This document shows positions 19,746 to 31,017 of a stretch of 64,000 nucleotides of DNA, piece after piece. Source of the stretch: Haliclona indistincta (taxonomy: Eukaryota; Porifera; Demospongiae; Haplosclerida; Chalinidae); NCBI GenBank assembly GCA_964017065.1, contig OZ024792.1:7187754-7251753 (forward strand), read 5' to 3'. The position numbers and the translations under genes were made by a program. Numbering within the stretch: the stretch's first letter is position 1; each line of letters opens with the position of its first letter. The notes under the pieces were generated by a model, which saw only the letters and a list, made by a program, of their open reading frames with translations, searched no databases and was not told the DNA's origin.

Positions 19746-22700
19746 TCTGTCTGTCCAATGAGCTGCAGAGACCATCGCTCACTTCTGAAACTCGGTAAAG
19801 GTATGAACAGGCTTAGCACGACAATGGCTTGCAATGTGACTCGTGGATTTTGCTAAAGTGCCTTCGTTCTCGAGTTATGTATGGCTGGCTCACCTTGACG
19901 GCCGTCTTGGACCTCTCTGACTACAAACGCGCCCATAGTTGACTATCTAGGTACTTGTAGATTCCATCTAAACAGCAGGACAGCTCTGGGGGTGCGTAGA
20001 CATCTCAAGAAAAAGCCTATCAAAGCCAAGAGCAATGGCTACCTAGCCTACTCAGTGTTCACGGTCACGCCCACTTGACACACCTTGTCTCGGTTGTGGT
20101 CAGCACTTTGCTGTCTTCTGGTTAGCAGTGCAGTTTCAATAGCAAATTAACAGGTTGGCTTTAGCTGCAAAGCTCCTTCTGCAAACCAAAACTAAGGAGC
20201 TAACTCTACAATCTGCAACACGCCGAGGGTTTCGTGAAGTCTGTTCTTCTGTCTGTCCAATGAGCTGCAGAGACCATCGCTCACTTCTGAAACTCGGTAA
20301 AGGTATGAACAGGCTTAGCACGACAATGGCTTGCAATGTGACTCGTGGATTTTGCTAAAGTGCTTTCGTTCTTGAGTTATGGCTGGCTCACCTTGCATGA
20401 CCTGACGGCCATCTTAGACTTCTCTGACAACAAACGCGCCCATAGTTGACTACCTAGATACTTGTAGATTCCATCTAAACAGCAGGACAGCTCTGGGGGT
20501 GCGTAGACATCTCAAGAAAAAGCCTATCGAAGCCAAGAGCAATGGCTACCTACTCAGTGTTCACGGTCACGCCCACTTGACACACCTTGTCTCTGTTGTG
20601 GTCAGCACTTTGCTGTCTTCTAGTTAGCAGTGCAGTTTCAATAGCAAGCAGGTTGGCTTTAGCTGCAAAGCTCCTTCTGCAAACCAAAACTAAGGAGCTA
20701 ACTCTACGATGTGCAACACGCCGAGGGTTTCGTGAAGTCTGTTCATTCATTCTGTCCATCGAGCTGCAGACACCATCGCTCACTTCTGAAACTCGGTAAA
20801 GGTATGAACAGGCTTAGCACGACAATGGCTTGCAATGTGACTCGTGGATTTTGCTAAAGTGCTTTCGTTCTCGAGTTATGTATGGCTGGCTCACCTTGAC
20901 GGCCGTCTTGGACCTCTCTGACTACAAACGCGCCCATAGTTGACTATCTAGGTACTTGTAGATTCCATCTAAACAGCAGGACAGCTCTGGGGGTGCGTAG
21001 ACATCTCAAGAAAAAGCCTATCAAAGCCAAGAGCAATGGCTACCTACTCGCTACCTACTCAGTGTTCACGGTCACGCCCACTTGACACACCTTGTCTCTG
21101 TTGTGGTCAGCACTTTGCTGTCTTCTAGTTAGCAGTGCAGTTTCAATAGCAAGCAGGTAGGCTTTAGCTGCAAAGCTCCTTCTGCAAACCATAACTAAGG
21201 AACTAACTCTACAATGTGCAACACGCCGAGGGTTTCGTGAAATCTGTTCATTCATTCTGTCCAATGAGCTGCAGAGACCATCGCTCACTTCTGAAACTCG
21301 GTCAAGGTATGAACAGGCTTAGCATGACAATGGCTTGCAATGCGACTCGTGGATTTTGCTTAAGTGCTTTCGTTCTCGAGTTATAGCTGGCTCACCTTGA
21401 CGGCCGTCTTTGACCTCTCTGACGACAAAAGCGCCCATAGTTGACTACCTAGGTACTTGTAGATTCCATCTAAACTGCAGGACAGCTCTGGGGGTGCGTA
21501 GACATCTCAAGAAAAAGCCAAGAGCAATGGCTAGAAAGTGTTCACGGTCACGCCCACTTGACACACCTCGGTTGTCCTTATGGTCAGCACTTTGCTGTCT
21601 TCTGTTTAGCAGTGCAGTTTCAATAGCAAACAGGTTGGCTCTAGCTGCAAAGCTCCTTCTGCAAACTATAACTAAGGAGCTAACTCTACAATGTACAACA
21701 CGCCGAGGGTTTTGTGAAATCTGTTCATTCGTTCGTTCATTCATTCTGTCTGTCCAATGAGCTGCAGAGACCATCGCTCACTTCTGAAACTCGGTAAAGG
21801 TACGAACAGGCTTAGCATGACAATGGCTTGCAATCTGACTCGTGGATTTTGCTAAAGTGCTTTCGTTCTCGAGTTATGGCTGGCTCAGTCACCTTGACGG
21901 CCGTCTTTGACCTCTCTGACGACAAAAGCGCCCATAGTTGACTACCTAGGTACTTGTAGATTCCATCTAAACTGTAGGATAGCTCAGGGGGTGGTAGACA
22001 TCTCAAGAAAAAGCCTATCAAAGCCAAGAGCAATGGCTACCTACTCGTGTTCACGGTCACGCCCACTTGGCACACCTGGTCCTTGTGGTCAGCACTTTGC
22101 TGTCTTCTGTTTACCAGTACAGTTTCAATAGTAAGCAGGTTGTCTTTAGCTGCAAGCCTGCAAAGCTCCTTCTGAAAGCCATAACTAGTTAGCAGTGCAG
22201 TTACAATATAGCTACAGCCTATAAGCTAAGCTGCAGGTTGGCACTAGTGGTAAAGTCCTGCTGCAATCCCCAACTATGGTCTATGGAGCGTAGACGCCGA
22301 GGGTTTGTGAAAGGCGTTCATTAACCCTCGGCGCATGCGTGAGGGTTACGGTACTTGGTTTGTCGTTCATTAACCCTCGGCGCATATGCGCGAGGGTTAC
22401 GGTACTTAGTTTGTCATTCGTTCTGTCCATCGAGCTGCAGAGATCAGCGATTACTTCTACGCGCTGGTGAGGTTATCAGCATGACAAGCTCGACAATGGC
22501 TTGCAAGTTGACTCGTGGATTTTGTTAAAATGCTTTCGTTCTCGATTTATGGCTGGCTCACCTTGACGGCCGTCTTTGACCTCTCTGACGACAAAAGCAC
22601 CCATGGGTGACTACCTAGGTACTTGTAGATTCCATCTAAACTGCAGGACAGCTCTAGGGGTGCGTAGACATCTCAAGAAAAAGCCTATATCAAAGCCAGA

Positions 22701-23028
22701 GCAATGGCTACCTACTCAGTGTTCACGGTCACGCCCACTTGACACACCTTGTCTCGGTTGTGGTCAGCACTTTGCTGTCTTCTGGTTAGCAGTGCAGTTT
22801 CAATAGCAAGCAGGTTGCATGGCTTTAGCTGCATAGCTCCTTCTGCAAACCATAACTAAGGAGCTAACTCTACAATGTGCAACACGCCGAGGGTTTCGTG
22901 AAATCTGTTCATTCATTCACTCACTCGTTCGTTCGTTCGTTCTGTCCATCGAGCTGCAGAGACCATCGCTCACTTCTGAAACTCGGTAAAGGTATGAACA
23001 GGCTTAGCACGACAATGGCTTGCAGTGT
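19746..23028. repeat. ~500-bp tandem repeat array, left part
   Basis: Units beginning near GAGCTGCAGAGACCATCGCT recur at about 19761, 20262, 20760, 21266, 21759, 22432 and 22950, i.e. every ~500 bp with one longer unit. Landmarks in each: GACTCGTGGATTTTGCT, TTGACGGCCGTC, GTACTTGTAGATTCCATC, TGGTCAGCACTTTGCTGTC. Open frames here are incidental. The last unit is split by the retrotransposon. Confidence 0.9.
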
Positions 23029-23048
23029 AATCTGTCAACGCCCACAAG

Positions 23049-24137
23049 ATGGCCGACACTAGTACTCGCAAAGCTGGCAAGAGAAAGCGTACTGAAGACG
23101 CTCGCGACAGTGTGTCAGTGAAGAAAACTGTCCGTAGGGATGGCTGCTCACAGAATGAGACCTGCCCAGTTTGCTCTGACTCTATTGTGGATGCTACTGA
23201 GGAGGTTGCGGGGCAGGAGGCTCTGTTCTGTGAAGGTTCTTGTAAACAGTGGCTGCACCGCTGGTGTGCTGGCGTCCGTCAAGGAGACTATAAGCCTCTT
23301 GCATCTAGCCAAGAGCCTTTTCTGTGTAATTTATGCACCATTGAATTGCAGCAAAAGCAAATCGACAATTTGTTACTATCTGTTGGGTCGTTGAAGGAGA
23401 CAGTTGATACTCTGCAGAGTTCTGTTGCTATATTAGAGTCGGAAATCCTTCAACTTAAGGAAACGAGAATTCCTAGTCCTGTGGCTACTGAAACAGTCTT
23501 GGATTGGCAAACGGTTGCCAAAAAGAAGAAGCGCGGAAATCAAAAAAAATCTAATAAGGAGCCATCCAAGCAAGGTCCACCTGCTCGCCCTCCTCTTTTA
23601 CCTAACAGTTCTGTTGAACGTGGTTCTTTGGTTGAGGTACCTGGTGCTCGTAAGATTTGGGGCACTGTGAAGGCCACTTCACCATCTGCTGTGTTGGGAA
23701 CAATAAAACGGCTAACTTCATCCGGTGCAAAGCTTTCTATTAAAAGAAAATCTCAACCAGCTACAGAGGATCGACGTCGTGAGCGATGGTGGTTTATATT
23801 GAAGGGAAAGGAGGAAGATCTCATCCAACTTCAAACTGAGTGGGAGACTGTAAACATTCAGACGAGCTGGAAAATAGAACGAGTTTGCTACTACTCCAGT
23901 TACGACGGTGCTTCAAGTACCCCTGCTTTGAACACCCCCCATGGTCCGCAATCTGCTGGTCAGGAAGTTTCAGTTGATATACCCCATGTGACTCCTGCCG
24001 TGCCAGTGGCTGCTGAGCGTTTAAGTTCAAACTCTACTACCCGGGCTCAGTCACAGATTGGTACGACACACCTCCCTTCCCTCTCCCAGTGTAACACATC
24101 AACTTCTGCTGGTGGTACTGGTGCTAGTTCCGATTGA
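23049..24137 (+). CDS. Retrotransposon ORF1 protein with PHD finger
   Basis: 362 residues. A basic N-terminus is followed by a PHD-type zinc finger (about 38-98: CPVCSDS, FCEGSCKQWLHRWC, FLCNLC), a coiled-coil segment (about 100-140), a basic linker (KKKKRGNQKKSNK), and an RNA-binding-like region (about 195-285). The C-terminus is low-complexity. PHD-bearing ORF1 proteins are known in some CR1-group elements; the role is nucleic-acid binding or chromatin targeting by family. It ends at a TGA followed by CTAG, with ORF2 continuing in the same frame. Confidence 0.85.
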   Translation: MADTSTRKAGKRKRTEDARDSVSVKKTVRRDGCSQNETCPVCSDSIVDATEEVAGQEALFCEGSCKQWLHRWCAGVRQGDYKPLASSQEPFLCNLCTIELQQKQIDNLLLSVGSLKETVDTLQSSVAILESEILQLKETRIPSPVATETVLDWQTVAKKKKRGNQKKSNKEPSKQGPPARPPLLPNSSVERGSLVEVPGARKIWGTVKATSPSAVLGTIKRLTSSGAKLSIKRKSQPATEDRRRERWWFILKGKEEDLIQLQTEWETVNIQTSWKIERVCYYSSYDGASSTPALNTPHGPQSAGQEVSVDIPHVTPAVPVAAERLSSNSTTRAQSQIGTTHLPSLSQCNTSTSAGGTGASSD

Positions 24138-27032
24138 CTAGCACCCAATCATAATGAAAGCAGGGATAGGCAGGGCAGCTTTTCCAAATCTCTTCTTGGT
24201 GCTTGTAAATCTGACATTACATTTTCTGTCCTCTATTACAATGCCTGCAGTCTTTTTCCAAAGTTGGACTGTCTTGCTGGCTCTTGTCAAGCAACAAACC
24301 CTGATGCTGTTTGCATTGTGGAATCATGGCTTTCTCCGGATATCAGTGACAGTGAGATTAATATTCCTGGATATTCTGTGACTAGACTCGACAGAAACCG
24401 TCATGGTGGTGGTGTTATTTTATATCTTAAAGATACTTTGCCTTTTAAAGTTATATTGTCTGGTCCACATAACCTTGAACTTATTTTTGTATCAATTTTT
24501 CCAACTTCTGTAAATCAAATTTGCTTAGGTATTTTTTATAGACCCCCTTCCTCTTCATCATCTATTTTTGATAGTTTATCTAATGTATTAGGTTCTTTGA
24601 ACCCTGCTTTATTTTCAAATCTTATTCTTGTTGGTGACTTTAATGTTAATTTCCTTTCGACTACTAATTCTCTGCATTATTCACATTTAACCCACATTTT
24701 GTCTGCTTTTTCCCTAACCCAGATAGTTGATGAACCTACACATCATGACCCAAATGGAGCTTCATCTCTAATTGACCTCGCCCTTCTATCGTCTCCACAG
24801 TTGTTGCGTGACTGTAGCATTGTTCCACCTTTGATTAATTCCACTGCCACTAAGCGCTTTCATCTGGGAATTCATTTTGAACTGAATTGTCGCTCTGATC
24901 CTCCGCCTGGTCGCAAAAGGAGAGCTGTCTGGCAGTATCACCTTGCTGACTTTGACAGAGCTTCTCATTTACTTAGTCAGCTTGATCTTGATAATTTGTT
25001 TTGCGATGTGGACATTGACACTTGCTGGGATCGGTGGAAAACTTCTTTTCTTGACATTATGGCTTCTTGTATACCGAAATCTACCTTGCCTGACAAGAGA
25101 AGCGTTCCATGGTTGACTAAGGAAGTTGTCCAAGCAATTCGAAAGAGAGATTATTACTTTAAGAAAGCTAAAAGAACTGGGGATATCAGTGCTCGTGACA
25201 GATATAATCAACTTAGAAACTCAATTGTCTCTCAGCTTAGACAGCTCAAAAAGGATTTTTTCAGGAAGTTTGAAAATGGTTCTGATAGCGAATTTTGGAA
25301 AGCTGCCAGGTTGCTGGATGATCGCAAGACCTCTTTCCTAAACCTTGCTGACGGCTCAGATATTGTTACTAGTGATGTTACTAAAGCCGAATTATTGAAT
25401 AATCACTTTGCCAATTCTTTTAACAAGGAGGTCCCACCCATTGATGAAAGTCCTTCTCCTCTGTTAACATCAAGTAATAGTGAACTGGATGATCTCCTTT
25501 GTAGCGAGGAGGAAGTGTTTTGTCTTCTCTCGAATATTGATTCCACCAAGTCTTGTGGCCCGGATTTGATATCTGGTAAAATGCTAAAATCTACAGCTTC
25601 GGCAATCACTCCTGCTGTAACTTTGCTATTCAACAAATCTTTGACTTTGGGTAAGGTTCCTCGGGACTGGAAAATAGCTCGGGTAACTCCTATTCCAAAA
25701 TCGTCAAAGAAGGCTGATCCCTCAAATTTTCGTCCAGTATCATTGTTGTCTATATTGAGCAAGATTTTGGAAAGACATCTTCACCATTATCTATTGGATG
25801 ATCTTGAGCATCGTGATGTTCTTTCAGATCACCAGTGGGGATATCTTAAAGGGCGTTCTACTACTGGAGCCTTGATTTCTGCAGTTGATAGCTGGCACAA
25901 AACTCTGGAGAATAGGTCCGACATTTGTGCTGTGTTTCTCGACCTGTCTAAGGCTTTTGACAAAGTTCCACATAGGTTACTTATGGATAAATTAGCAGCT
26001 TTAAATATCAATACTTACCTACTTCAATGGCTGTGGGATTATTTGTCGAACAGATCGCAATATGTGGTTGTGAATGGCACTGCTTCTCATCTAACTCGTG
26101 TAACCTCAGGAGTTCCCCAGGGCTCTGTTCTTGGCCCTCTTTTATTTCTGATATACATCAATGATATTACCGACAACCACTCTCTAAATTGCTCTCTTAG
26201 TTTGTATGCTGATGATATTCTTTTATATCGGACTATCAATTCTCAGAGAGATTTTACTCTATTGCAGCAGGACATCAATGCTCTGCAGAGGTGGTGCAAT
26301 CAAAACATCATGAAATTCAACGTGTCCAAATGTAAGTACATGATAATCTCTAGGAAACTATCTCCTTTGCAGCCGCAAGCACCATTAGTGATCGAAACTA
26401 CTCCTCTGGTTAGAGTTTCTGAGTTTAAATATCTGGGCGTTTGGCTTTCTGAGAAGTTGGATTGGTCTTATCACATCCAAGCAATTACCAAGACTGCTGT
26501 TAAAACAGTGGGTATGCTGTACAGGAGATTTTACAAGTTTGCTTCTACGCAAACTCTTGTCAAAATGTATACAACTGTAGTGAGACCTTTGTTGGAATAT
26601 GCAGCACCTGTATGGGATCCCCATCAACAATCTTTAAAAGCAGCCTTGGAGAGGGTTCAGAAATTAGCAGTGCGAATGTGTGCGAAGGATTGGTCTGCGA
26701 GCTATTATGACCTATTATCAGACTTTAACTTGCCAACATTGAATGAAAGACGCAAACTTCTCAAACTTTCATTCTTTTATAAGATTCAAAATGGACATTT
26801 TCACTGCCCAAGTTCATCTGTTCATCTTAATCCAATGGACCTAAGACTGAGAAACCACGATTCCACGCGTCTTGCAATTGGTGGTCCAGCGCCACACACC
26901 TGTTCCTACGATGCATCATTTTATCCAGACGTGGTGAGATTATGGAATGATTTGCCATCAGAAGTTCGTTTAGTTGGTTCGGTATCAAGTTTTAAAAAGG
27001 CTGTTATCAACTATTGGAATGATTGTTATTAA
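24138..27032 (+). CDS. Retrotransposon ORF2: APE endonuclease and reverse transcriptase
   Basis: Open from the codon after the ORF1 stop to 27032, 964 codons. Endonuclease motifs: LYYNACSL, CIVESWLS, GIFYRPP, VGDFNVNF. Reverse transcriptase: FRPVSLLSILSKILE, AVFLDLSKAFDKVPH, SGVPQGSVLGPLLF, SLYADDILLY, followed by PLLEYAAPVWD and a C-terminal RLWNDLPSEVR. No in-frame ATG precedes the first endonuclease strand; the first is deep inside the endonuclease domain. Expression therefore most simply requires readthrough of the TGA at 24135-24137. The coordinates begin at the first codon after the stop, not at an initiator. Confidence 0.88.
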   Translation, partial: LAPNHNESRDRQGSFSKSLLGACKSDITFSVLYYNACSLFPKLDCLAGSCQATNPDAVCIVESWLSPDISDSEINIPGYSVTRLDRNRHGGGVILYLKDTLPFKVILSGPHNLELIFVSIFPTSVNQICLGIFYRPPSSSSSIFDSLSNVLGSLNPALFSNLILVGDFNVNFLSTTNSLHYSHLTHILSAFSLTQIVDEPTHHDPNGASSLIDLALLSSPQLLRDCSIVPPLINSTATKRFHLGIHFELNCRSDPPPGRKRRAVWQYHLADFDRASHLLSQLDLDNLFCDVDIDTCWDRWKTSFLDIMASCIPKSTLPDKRSVPWLTKEVVQAIRKRDYYFKKAKRTGDISARDRYNQLRNSIVSQLRQLKKDFFRKFENGSDSEFWKAARLLDDRKTSFLNLADGSDIVTSDVTKAELLNNHFANSFNKEVPPIDESPSPLLTSSNSELDDLLCSEEEVFCLLSNIDSTKSCGPDLISGKMLKSTASAITPAVTLLFNKSLTLGKVPRDWKIARVTPIPKSSKKADPSNFRPVSLLSILSKILERHLHHYLLDDLEHRDVLSDHQWGYLKGRSTTGALISAVDSWHKTLENRSDICAVFLDLSKAFDKVPHRLLMDKLAALNINTYLLQWLWDYLSNRSQYVVVNGTASHLTRVTSGVPQGSVLGPLLFLIYINDITDNHSLNCSLSLYADDILLYRTINSQRDFTLLQQDINALQRWCNQNIMKFNVSKCKYMIISRKLSPLQPQAPLVIETTPLVRVSEFKYLGVWLSEKLDWSYHIQAITKTAVKTVGMLYRRFYKFASTQTLVKMYTTVVRPLLEYAAPVWDPHQQSLKAALERVQKLAVRMCAKDWSASYYDLLSDFNLPTLNERRKLLKLSFFYKIQNGHFHCPSSSVHLNPMDLRLRNHDSTRLAIGGPAPHTCSYDASFYPDVVRLWNDLPSEVRLVGSVSSFKKAVINYWNDCY

Positions 27033-27206
27033 AGCTGTTCTTACCTTGTTTTACCCTGTAAGTTAAATTGTTCTTGTAACACTAGCTAACTATTATTTCA
27101 TTATTATTATTATTATTTATTTATCGGTTTGTACCCTAGAATTAGCATGATTGCTACTGGTATGACCTAGCTGTATGCTAAATTTTCATAAAAAAAAAAA
27201 AAAAAA

Positions 27207-29285
27207 TGTGACTCGTGGATTTTGCTAAAGTGCTTTCGTTCTCGAGTTATGTATGGCTGGCTCACCTTGACGGCCATCTTGGACCTTTTTGACTACAAAA
27301 GCGCCCATAGTTGACTATCTAGGTACTTGTAGATTCCATCTAAACAGCAGGACAGCTCTGGGGGTGCGTAGACATCTCAAGAAATAGCCTATCAAAGCCA
27401 AGAGCAATGGCTACCTACCTCGCTACCTACTCAGTGTTCACAGTCACGCCCACTCGACACACCTTGTCTCGGTTGTGGTCAGCACTCGGTCAGCACTTTG
27501 CTGTCTTCTGGTTAGCAGTGCAGTTTCAATAGCAAACAGGTTGGCTTTAGCTGCAAAGCTCCTTCTGCAAACCATAACTAAGGAGCTAACTCTACAATGT
27601 TCGCAACGGTGCTCAACGCCGAGGGTTCGTGAAATTCGTTCATTAACCCTCGGCGCATGCGCGAGGGTTACGGTACTTCGTTTGTCGTTCGTTCATTCGT
27701 TCTGTCCATCGAGCTGTAGAGACCATCGCTCACTTCTGAAGCTCGGTAAAGGTATGAACAGGCTTAGCACGACAATGGCTTGCAATGTGACTCGTGGATT
27801 TTGCTGAAGTGCTTTCGTTCTCGAGTTATGTATGGCTGGCTCACCTTGACGGCCATCTTGGACCTCTCTGAGAACACAAGTGCCCATAGTTGACTTTTTA
27901 GGTACTTGTAGACTACATCTAAACAGCAGGATAGCTCTGAGTTTGCGTAGAAATCTCAAGAAAAGCCTACAGCTAGCAATTGCTACAAGATCACATGTTC
28001 ATGCCTGGTCACGCCCACATGACACGCCTAGAATTCAACATTTTGCTGTCTTCTGGTTAGCAGAGCAGTTCCAATAGCAAGCAGGTTGGCTATAGCTGCA
28101 AAGCTTCTTCTGCAAAACTATAAGGAGCTAACTCTACAATGTGCAACACGCCGAGGGTTTCGTGAAGTCTGTTCATTCGTTCGTTCGTTCATTCTGTCCA
28201 TCGAGCTACAGAGACCATCGCTCACTTCTGAAACTCGGTAAGGGTATGAACAGGCTTAGCACGACAATGGCTTGCAATCTGACTCGTGGATTTTGCTAAA
28301 GTGCTTTCGTTCTCGAGTTATTATGGCTGGCTCACCCTTGACGGCCGTCTTTGACCTCTCTGACGACAAAAGCGCCCATAGTTGGCTACCTAGGTACTTG
28401 TAGATTCCATCTAAACCTTAGGACAGCTCTGGGGGTGGTAGACATCTCAAGAAAAAGCCTATCAAAGCCAAGAGCAATGGCTACCACGGGCTACCAAGCT
28501 CGACCAAGCATAGATATTATATTGCCTACGGACTGGGATTGGACACTGGGCATTTCCGTGTACACAGCGCGTTGCGCCGGAGGTCAATTTTGCCCTTGGA
28601 TACGGCGTGGTTCTGCATGGTTACAGTATTACTTAATACAAAAACTGCCCGAATCAAAGGCGTTTTGCAACGAGATAACGCTTTGTCTGCATACAGATTA
28701 TAGCCTAAACCATATTCGAATCATCGAACAGTAGCTCCGAGGTATTGAATTTATTCGGATATTTGTCATGTTGCGTCCAGAGGTACACAAAAAAGGTCAC
28801 TAACAAGTACGAATTCTGCACTGCAGTATCGCCCTAGGCGCTGAAAAACATGCCTACACCACATTGATCAACGTGAATAACAATTATAAAGCTACAGCGT
28901 ACACTAAAAACAGTTCGTATTTGCAGTAGAGGTACACAAAGTTCACTCGCTAAATGTATTGCGGCATTTGGGTCAAGCGCAACGCGGTGTGCACGCACCT
29001 AAAATGTATTGTTACTATGCGCTCACGTGAGCTAGTGTCCAATCCCAGTCCGTAGATATAGGCAATATAATATCTATGGACCAAGCTACTCGTGTACACG
29101 GTCACGCCCACTTGACACACCTTGTCTCGGTTGTGGTCAGCACTTTGCTGTCTTCTGGTTAGCAGTGCAGTTTCAATAGCAAGCAGGTTGGCTTTAGCTG
29201 CAAAGCTCCTTCTGCAAACCATAACTAAGGAGCTAACTCTACAATGTGCAACACGCCGAGGGTTTCGTGAAATCTGTTCATTAAT
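27207..29285. repeat. ~500-bp tandem repeat array, right part
   Basis: Continues the array after the retrotransposon, with unit landmarks at about 27213, 27713, 28204 and 29110. It is interrupted by a CTCGGCGCATGCGCGAG palindrome near 27646 and by the element at 28509-29078. Confidence 0.85.
28509..29078. mobile_element. MITE, 570 bp, 7-bp target duplication
   Basis: Terminal inverted repeats CATAGATATTATATTGCC / GGCAATATAATATCTATG, extending with a small indel to GGACTGGGATTGGACAC. Flanked by GACCAAG on both sides (28502-28508, 29079-29085). No transposase. Confidence 0.8.
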
Positions 29286-29318
29286 CAATGAAACAAAACC
29301 ATAAGCCCCGCCCTTATT

Positions 29319-31017
29319 TCAGCATGCACCCCAAGTCAATCTCTGGACATGATCTGTCTTCCTGTGAGTGGGCTTGATGAACCCCAGGAACTGCATCTCT
29401 GACACTGACTGGATGAACCGAGCTCTGAAAGATGTCAGTCATGGACAATATCGTGATCAGCAGGAGGAGGACAAAACACAATAAAATCACAAAAGCACTG
29501 TAACATGACATATGAAGGATACTGTATGAACTCTTCAGAAGACTCTAAATCTTCATTTGCATCTTTATTCCTCAATCGCTGTGCTGCCGATAACTGCTTC
29601 TTCTGGACTTTAGGTTTAGGTTTAGGAGGACTGACTATCGATGAATAGGACTGCATTGAGAAATAATGCACGAACATGGGTGTGAGCATTTCACACACAC
29701 ACACACATACACACACACACACACACCTGCATCCAGTCGTAGAGATTAATCATTGTTCCACACTCTGTGTGCAGCTGGTAGGCGATGCACAGGTCAGGTA
29801 TCTTTGACGGGATGGAGTCATTCGTACTAACCACATCAGCTGACTGTGTCATTAATGCATAATTACCAGGGGCTTGGTAATAAACACTCACGACTCACTG
29901 TGAGATAGTGGTTTGGTTGATTCAGAGCTGTCTGTATCGCTACTCGTGGTGCAGCTGCTAAATGCTATACAAGGACCATATATCCCTCCACTATTATGCA
30001 GCACATAGCATACTTTTCTAAGTGATTTGTGCTGATCAAAGTAGAATATCTCGTGCAACGGTATGCAAGAAGGAGGATCAAGATGCTTCCTGCACAGATG
30101 ACATACACCAGAACACAGCAACAGAGTGTCACTTACTTGAAGAGATCCATTACCTGCTCGAGTATACGAGTTCTTAAAGCCTCGTAGCCAGACAAGGCTT
30201 TATTTTGAGATGCTAGTTTTCTAAGACGCTGAATTACACAGTAGTCATAAACTGTACCGTGTGCACAGTTGAATGTAAATCACCTCTTGAAACCTCAATC
30301 TTTGTTGTAAAGTTGTTTCATCGCTTTTCGGAGGAGTAGACTCATTCTCGGCTACACATGACAGAAAGAAAGCAGTCACCAACCAGTATGTGGTGTCACT
30401 AACTAGATTGCTCAGCAGTGTTTTGACCCAATTGCTCCAGCTCTGTGTAGAGCTCTGACAGAGCACTAGCAGCTGTAACCAACACAGCTGGAGAACTCCT
30501 GCGCAAGAGAAATAATTATGAACTTAGCACAAACTTAACTTACTCGCTATTGACCACTTTTGTTAATATTTCGATGCATTGTTTAAGATTTTTAGACAAT
30601 TCCTCTTTTCCGAGAACTCTGTAAACAAACCACACCCACAAATGTACTTTGATCGAATACTGCTCTTACCTCAAATACATCCAGGCAGACGCAAACTTAG
30701 CGTGAGCAGTTGGATTAGACTCAAGAGCAAGGGAGTACAACTCATGCAACTAACAGAAAAGGAACTTAGTATTATGAGTGATATTACTCACTGATTTTCC
30801 AAATGGAGCCTCAGGTAGCCTACAGCTAAAGCAGTGGAAGCACTCCAATAAAGGATAGTACACTTGATGGTAAGTGTCTAGATCACCAAGCAACTTGAAA
30901 CTATTTTCCTGCAAATAATCATGAAACGTAAAAATTAATGCATTCGCTCATTATAGTCACTCATGTGAAAAAGGTAACAGTGTTATCACATTAGTGTATG
31001 AAGGTGAAGCTCGCTTG
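29319..31017 (-). pseudogene. 5'-truncated duplicate of ORC3 (exons 13-22)
   Basis: Near-identical to 33436-35127 of the full ORC3 gene. It keeps the exons from [18 protein letters not shown] to the C-terminal [13 protein letters not shown]...TWGAC, with their splice sites. At 31017/31018 the ORC3 intron joins abruptly to the NHL region of TRIM-NHL 3, the breakpoint of a tandem duplication. The first 12 exons are missing, so no full protein can be made. The exons themselves have few changes, indicating a recent event. Confidence 0.85.
29691..29727. repeat. (CA)n microsatellite
   Basis: On the minus strand this (GT)n tract begins exactly at the 5' splice site after exon 20 of the truncated ORC3 copy. 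Confidence 0.9.

Larger units (their letters stand above)
23029..27206 (+). mobile_element. Full-length non-LTR retrotransposon (CR1/L2/Jockey group)
   Basis: A 4.18-kb insertion within a ~500-bp repeat unit: the unit breaks at GGCTTGCAGTGT and resumes after the poly(A) at ATGTGACTCGTGG. Contains an ORF1 with a PHD finger and an ORF2 with endonuclease and reverse transcriptase, ending in about 18 A residues. Both frames are intact, so the copy may be young. The target duplication is short or unclear (about 4 bp). Confidence 0.9.

Noticed and set aside
20550..21774. Repeated open frames of 70-116 codons in the 500-bp array
   Set aside because: They recur because the repeat unit recurs, shift frame between units and show no domain.
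24150..24160. ATG at 24153 as the ORF2 start
   Set aside because: It is in a different frame from ORF2 and opens only a short frame.
29314..29511. Open frame with a hydrophobic start, looking like a small secreted or membrane protein
   Set aside because: It is the shadow of the final ORC3 exon: another frame reads [15 protein letters not shown], the conserved ORC3 end.
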